In this document: piece after piece, positions 61,870-64,000 of the stretch
Layout: each line of letters opens with the position of its first letter
How positions within the stretch are numbered: the stretch's first letter is position 1
Made by a program: the position numbers and the translations under genes
Notes under the pieces: model-generated
Database searches by the model: none
What the model saw: the letters and a program-made list of their open reading frames with translations, nothing else
Told to the model about the DNA's origin: nothing
Source: Arthrobacter crystallopoietes
GTDB lineage: Bacteria; Actinomycetota; Actinomycetes; Actinomycetales; Micrococcaceae
Direction of reading: 5' to 3'
DNA: 64,000 nt
NCBI RefSeq assembly: GCF_002849715.1
Contig: NZ_CP018865.1
Span: 124,001 to 188,000, forward strand

Positions 61870-62861
61870 GCAAGCTACCCCGCGTCGCGCTGCTCTCCAC
61901 CGGCGGGACGATAGACGCGCTCGGGGCATCCCGCCTCGACCTGGCCTGGTACACGGAAACGAAGAACAGGCTGCCAGACGGAGCCCTCGTGGCCGCGCTG
62001 CCAGAACTTAAAACGGTTGCCGATGTCATCCAGGTACCCTTTGCGCGCATGCCAAGCTACGCATTGTCCACGGAGGACTGGTCGCTGCTCGCGACAACGG
62101 TCCAGCAACTCGCAGCCAGCGGCACGTTCGACGGCATTGTAGTCACCCACGGAACGAACACCCTCGAGGAAACCGCCTTTCTGCTGAGCCTAACGCTCAG
62201 CACCACCATCCCGATCGTACTGGTCGGAGCCATGCGCCCGGCGAACGGCCTGGGCAGCGACGGCATGATCAACCTGTTACAAGCAGTGCGTCTTGCCGCT
62301 TCGAAACCTGCCCGGGGGCAAGGGGTCCTGGTGCTGATCAACGACACAGTCTTCGCGGCCCGCGACGTCACCAAGTCCGCGACCTTCCGGGTTAACGCGT
62401 TCGCGGCACCCGGGCTCGGACCGCTGGGCCATGTGGATGCCGACGGCGAAATCCGGCTCACCCGCCGGCATGCCACCAACGCCGTCCCGGCCTTCGCCAT
62501 CGAGGACATCGCCCGGATGCCCAGGGTTGACGTCGTTGTCTCATACGTCGGCGCCGACGGAGTCCTGATCAAGGCTGCGGTTGCCGCCGGGGCGCGCGCC
62601 ATCGTCAGCGCCGGCACGGGCGCGGGACGTCCCACGCCTGCCGAGAGTGCCGCATTGAACGAAGCAGCGGCCGGAGGCGTCGTAGTATGCCAGGGCACCC
62701 GCGTGGCGTCCGGACGCGTCTCGCGCTCTCCTGCCATGAAAGCCGCAGGCCGGGTGGTTGCCCCCGCCATGGCTCCCTGGCAGGCGCGGATAGCCCTGGC
62801 CCTAGCGGTCCAACACACCACGGACAGCGAGGCGATCCAAATCACTCTGGACGCCCTCTGA
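61866..62861 (+). CDS. L-asparaginase-like amidohydrolase, Asp-to-Asn variant
   Basis: A 331-residue type II asparaginase-fold enzyme. The nucleophile Thr is in LSTGGTIDAL (T12), and the second motif is VVTHGTNTLEET (T97-N98). The usual motif is HGTDT; the Asp, which contacts the alpha-amino group of asparagine in characterised enzymes, is Asn here. GAMRPANGLGSDGMINLLQA and DVTKSATF are conserved. The enzyme probably cleaves an amide without an alpha-amino group, such as a half-amide formed by ring opening. ATG overlaps the previous stop. Confidence 0.85.
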   Translation: MSKLPRVALLSTGGTIDALGASRLDLAWYTETKNRLPDGALVAALPELKTVADVIQVPFARMPSYALSTEDWSLLATTVQQLAASGTFDGIVVTHGTNTLEETAFLLSLTLSTTIPIVLVGAMRPANGLGSDGMINLLQAVRLAASKPARGQGVLVLINDTVFAARDVTKSATFRVNAFAAPGLGPLGHVDADGEIRLTRRHATNAVPAFAIEDIARMPRVDVVVSYVGADGVLIKAAVAAGARAIVSAGTGAGRPTPAESAALNEAAAGGVVVCQGTRVASGRVSRSPAMKAAGRVVAPAMAPWQARIALALAVQHTTDSEAIQITLDAL

Positions 62862-62885
62862 ATACATAGATATGCTGGTTAATAC

Positions 62886-62900
62886 CGTTGTATACAAATT
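62886..62900 (+). promoter_or_regulatory. GTATAC box 4 before the CoxG-like gene
   Basis: TTGTATACAA (62888-62897) is a perfect 10-bp palindrome with GTATAC at 62890-62895, overlapping a -10-like TATACA. No convincing -35 is seen. AGGAG follows before ATG 62913. Confidence 0.45.
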
Positions 62901-62912
62901 GTCAGGAGCGCT

Positions 62913-63503
62913 ATGCAAATCGAAACAGAATTCACCATTGCCGCATCCCACGACCTGGTATGGGGCTACCTGCTGCGCACCGAGGAAGTCGTGGAGTGCA
63001 TCCCGGGCGCCCAAATCGATGAGAAGATCTCGGACGACGAGTACCGGGGCCATGTCACCATCAAGCTGGGACCTCTCGCACTGAGCTTGGAAGGCATTGC
63101 CACGATCAACGAGCGCGACCACGAGCAGAAAGTGCTCGTCATCTCGGGCAAGGCCAAGGACCGTCGGGGCCGCGGCGCTACGGATGCCTCCGTCACGGCC
63201 CGGGTCCATCCGGCCTCCGAAGGCTCCACCCGGGTTTCCATCGTGTCCGACCTGCGCGTCAGCGGCAAGATCGCCCAGTTCGGGCGCGGCGTGATGAAGG
63301 ATGTGTCGCAACGCCTTGCCGAGGAATTCGCCCGCAACCTTGAGGCACGCATATCCGCTGAATCCGCACCCGGCGGCCAACCAGGCGGCGATGCACCGGC
63401 AACAGCTGCCGCCCCCGCCCAAGCCATCGGCGGCATTGGTTTGATGGTCGGGGCGCTCACCCGCTCTGCCGGCCGCAGCGTATTCGGCCGTGACAAAAGC
63501 TGA
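62913..63503 (+). CDS. CoxG-like SRPBCC protein
   Basis: A 196-residue protein with an N-terminal START/SRPBCC domain (DLVWGYLLRTEEVVECIPGA; YRGHVTIKLGPLALSLEG), as in CoxG, and a C-terminal Gly/Ala/Pro linker ending in a hydrophobic segment (QAIGGIGLMVGALTRS). CoxG-type proteins accompany molybdenum hydroxylases and may anchor them to the membrane. AGGAG precedes the ATG. Confidence 0.87.
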   Translation: MQIETEFTIAASHDLVWGYLLRTEEVVECIPGAQIDEKISDDEYRGHVTIKLGPLALSLEGIATINERDHEQKVLVISGKAKDRRGRGATDASVTARVHPASEGSTRVSIVSDLRVSGKIAQFGRGVMKDVSQRLAEEFARNLEARISAESAPGGQPGGDAPATAAAPAQAIGGIGLMVGALTRSAGRSVFGRDKS

Positions 63504-63537
63504 CCGCGACTTCAGGGGACCAAAGGACAGGACGACG

Positions 63538-64000
63538 ATGATCAATCGAATGCTGACACGCCTTGACATGCCTCAGGCGCGTGAATATTACGACGCCGGC
63601 TACTGGCAGGACCAGACAATTTATGCCCGCGCGCGGGTTGCGGCATCCTGCAACCCCGACAAGGTGGCGGTGCTGGAACGCTCGCGCACCACCAGCTACC
63701 GTTGCCTGCTGGACGCTGCAGACCGGCTCGCCGGTCATCTCGCCGACGCCGGCCTGCAAAGCGGCGACCGCGTCGCCATCTGGCTGCCCAGCCGGGCCGA
63801 AGTGGCCGCAGCACTGCTGGCCTGCTCACGCAACGGATACATTGCCTGCCCGTCACTGCACCGCGACCACACTGTGGGAGACATTGTTGCGCTGGCCCAG
63901 CGGATGGGTGCCAAGGCCTTCATCGGTCAGCCCAACTACGGCGCCGACAGCGACCGCGCCGACATCTTCTCCCGCCTGAACGAGGTCGAAACCCTCCGGA
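63538..64000 (+). CDS. Acyl-CoA synthetase (AMP-forming), N-terminal part
   Basis: The frame from ATG 63538 stays open to the window edge (154 codons). It shows the N-terminal pattern of AMP-forming ligases: ARARVAASCNPDKVAVLERS, SYRCLLDAADRLAGHLADAG and LQSGDRVAIWLPSRAEVAAA. The core ATP motifs lie beyond the edge. It would activate the acid made by this cluster; substrate unknown. Confidence 0.85.
   Translation, partial: MINRMLTRLDMPQAREYYDAGYWQDQTIYARARVAASCNPDKVAVLERSRTTSYRCLLDAADRLAGHLADAGLQSGDRVAIWLPSRAEVAAALLACSRNGYIACPSLHRDHTVGDIVALAQRMGAKAFIGQPNYGADSDRADIFSRLNEVETLR

Overview
The window is GC-rich actinobacterial DNA, most like a catabolic plasmid or genomic island of an Arthrobacter-type (Micrococcaceae) soil bacterium. 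The evidence is frequent GTG/TTG starts, four-base ATGA/GTGA/TTGA gene overlaps, actinobacterial dioxygenase and DUF families, a relaxase/MobC mobilization block, IS110 elements and several decayed genes. No tRNA, rRNA, CRISPR array or plasmid replication gene was seen. Family assignments come from reading motifs by eye; no database search was possible.

Layout. (1) 1-9.8 kb: the end of a small SH3-like protein, a doubly frameshifted AAA ATPase, then catabolic cluster 1. Cluster 1 has a phthalate-4,5-dioxygenase-like Rieske oxygenase, a zinc alcohol dehydrogenase, an unknown 170-aa protein, an FMN/2Fe-2S reductase and a small protein on the minus strand. It faces a tandem-fused double IclR regulator and an MFS transporter. 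A 34-bp composite site is shared by both cluster 1 control regions. (2) 10.7-22.7 kb: catabolic cluster 2, which resembles actinobacterial phthalate 3,4-dioxygenase (pht) operons. It holds a NitT/TauT-type ABC importer, an isochorismatase-like amidohydrolase, an MFS transporter, an aldo/keto reductase, dioxygenase alpha and beta subunits, a small conserved protein, a 3Fe-4S ferredoxin, a ferredoxin reductase, a PhtC-like decarboxylase and an IclR regulator. Its two promoters carry the same CTCTG-N5-CAGAG palindrome. (3) 23-28 kb: a second SH3-like small protein, a broken ImmA/IrrE peptidase, a 1.2-kb array of diverged inverted-repeat units, and an overlapping trio of tyrosine recombinase, HTH protein and zinc-knuckle recombinase-like protein. 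(4) 28.6-45 kb: plasmid backbone and mobile DNA. It has a YhcG-type nuclease, large palindromes, MobC, relaxase and an accessory protein with a candidate oriT, small HTH genes, DUF4192 and DUF6671 proteins, a bicarbonate transporter/PII pair (SbtA/SbtB-like) and three IS110 transposases. (5) 45-64 kb: catabolic cluster 3. It has a tricarballylate-dehydrogenase-like flavoprotein, the third SH3-like protein, molybdenum-cofactor genes (moaE, moaA, moaD, mocA-like), a GntR regulator and a thioesterase. A second NitT/TauT-type importer follows, then a three-subunit molybdenum hydroxylase, two polysaccharide-deacetylase/PuuE-like hydrolases, an asparaginase-like amidohydrolase, a CoxG-like protein and the start of an acyl-CoA ligase.

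How cluster 3 may work (inference): the importer brings in an N-heterocycle. The molybdenum hydroxylase, supplied by the local cofactor genes, oxidises it to a lactam or imide. The deacetylase-like proteins open the ring, the asparaginase-like enzyme removes the amide, and the ligase activates the resulting acid with CoA. This gene combination is the strongest candidate here for an undescribed pathway. The recombinase trio with its repeat array, a related 39-bp palindrome 16 kb away, and the three-copy small-protein family are the other main leads.
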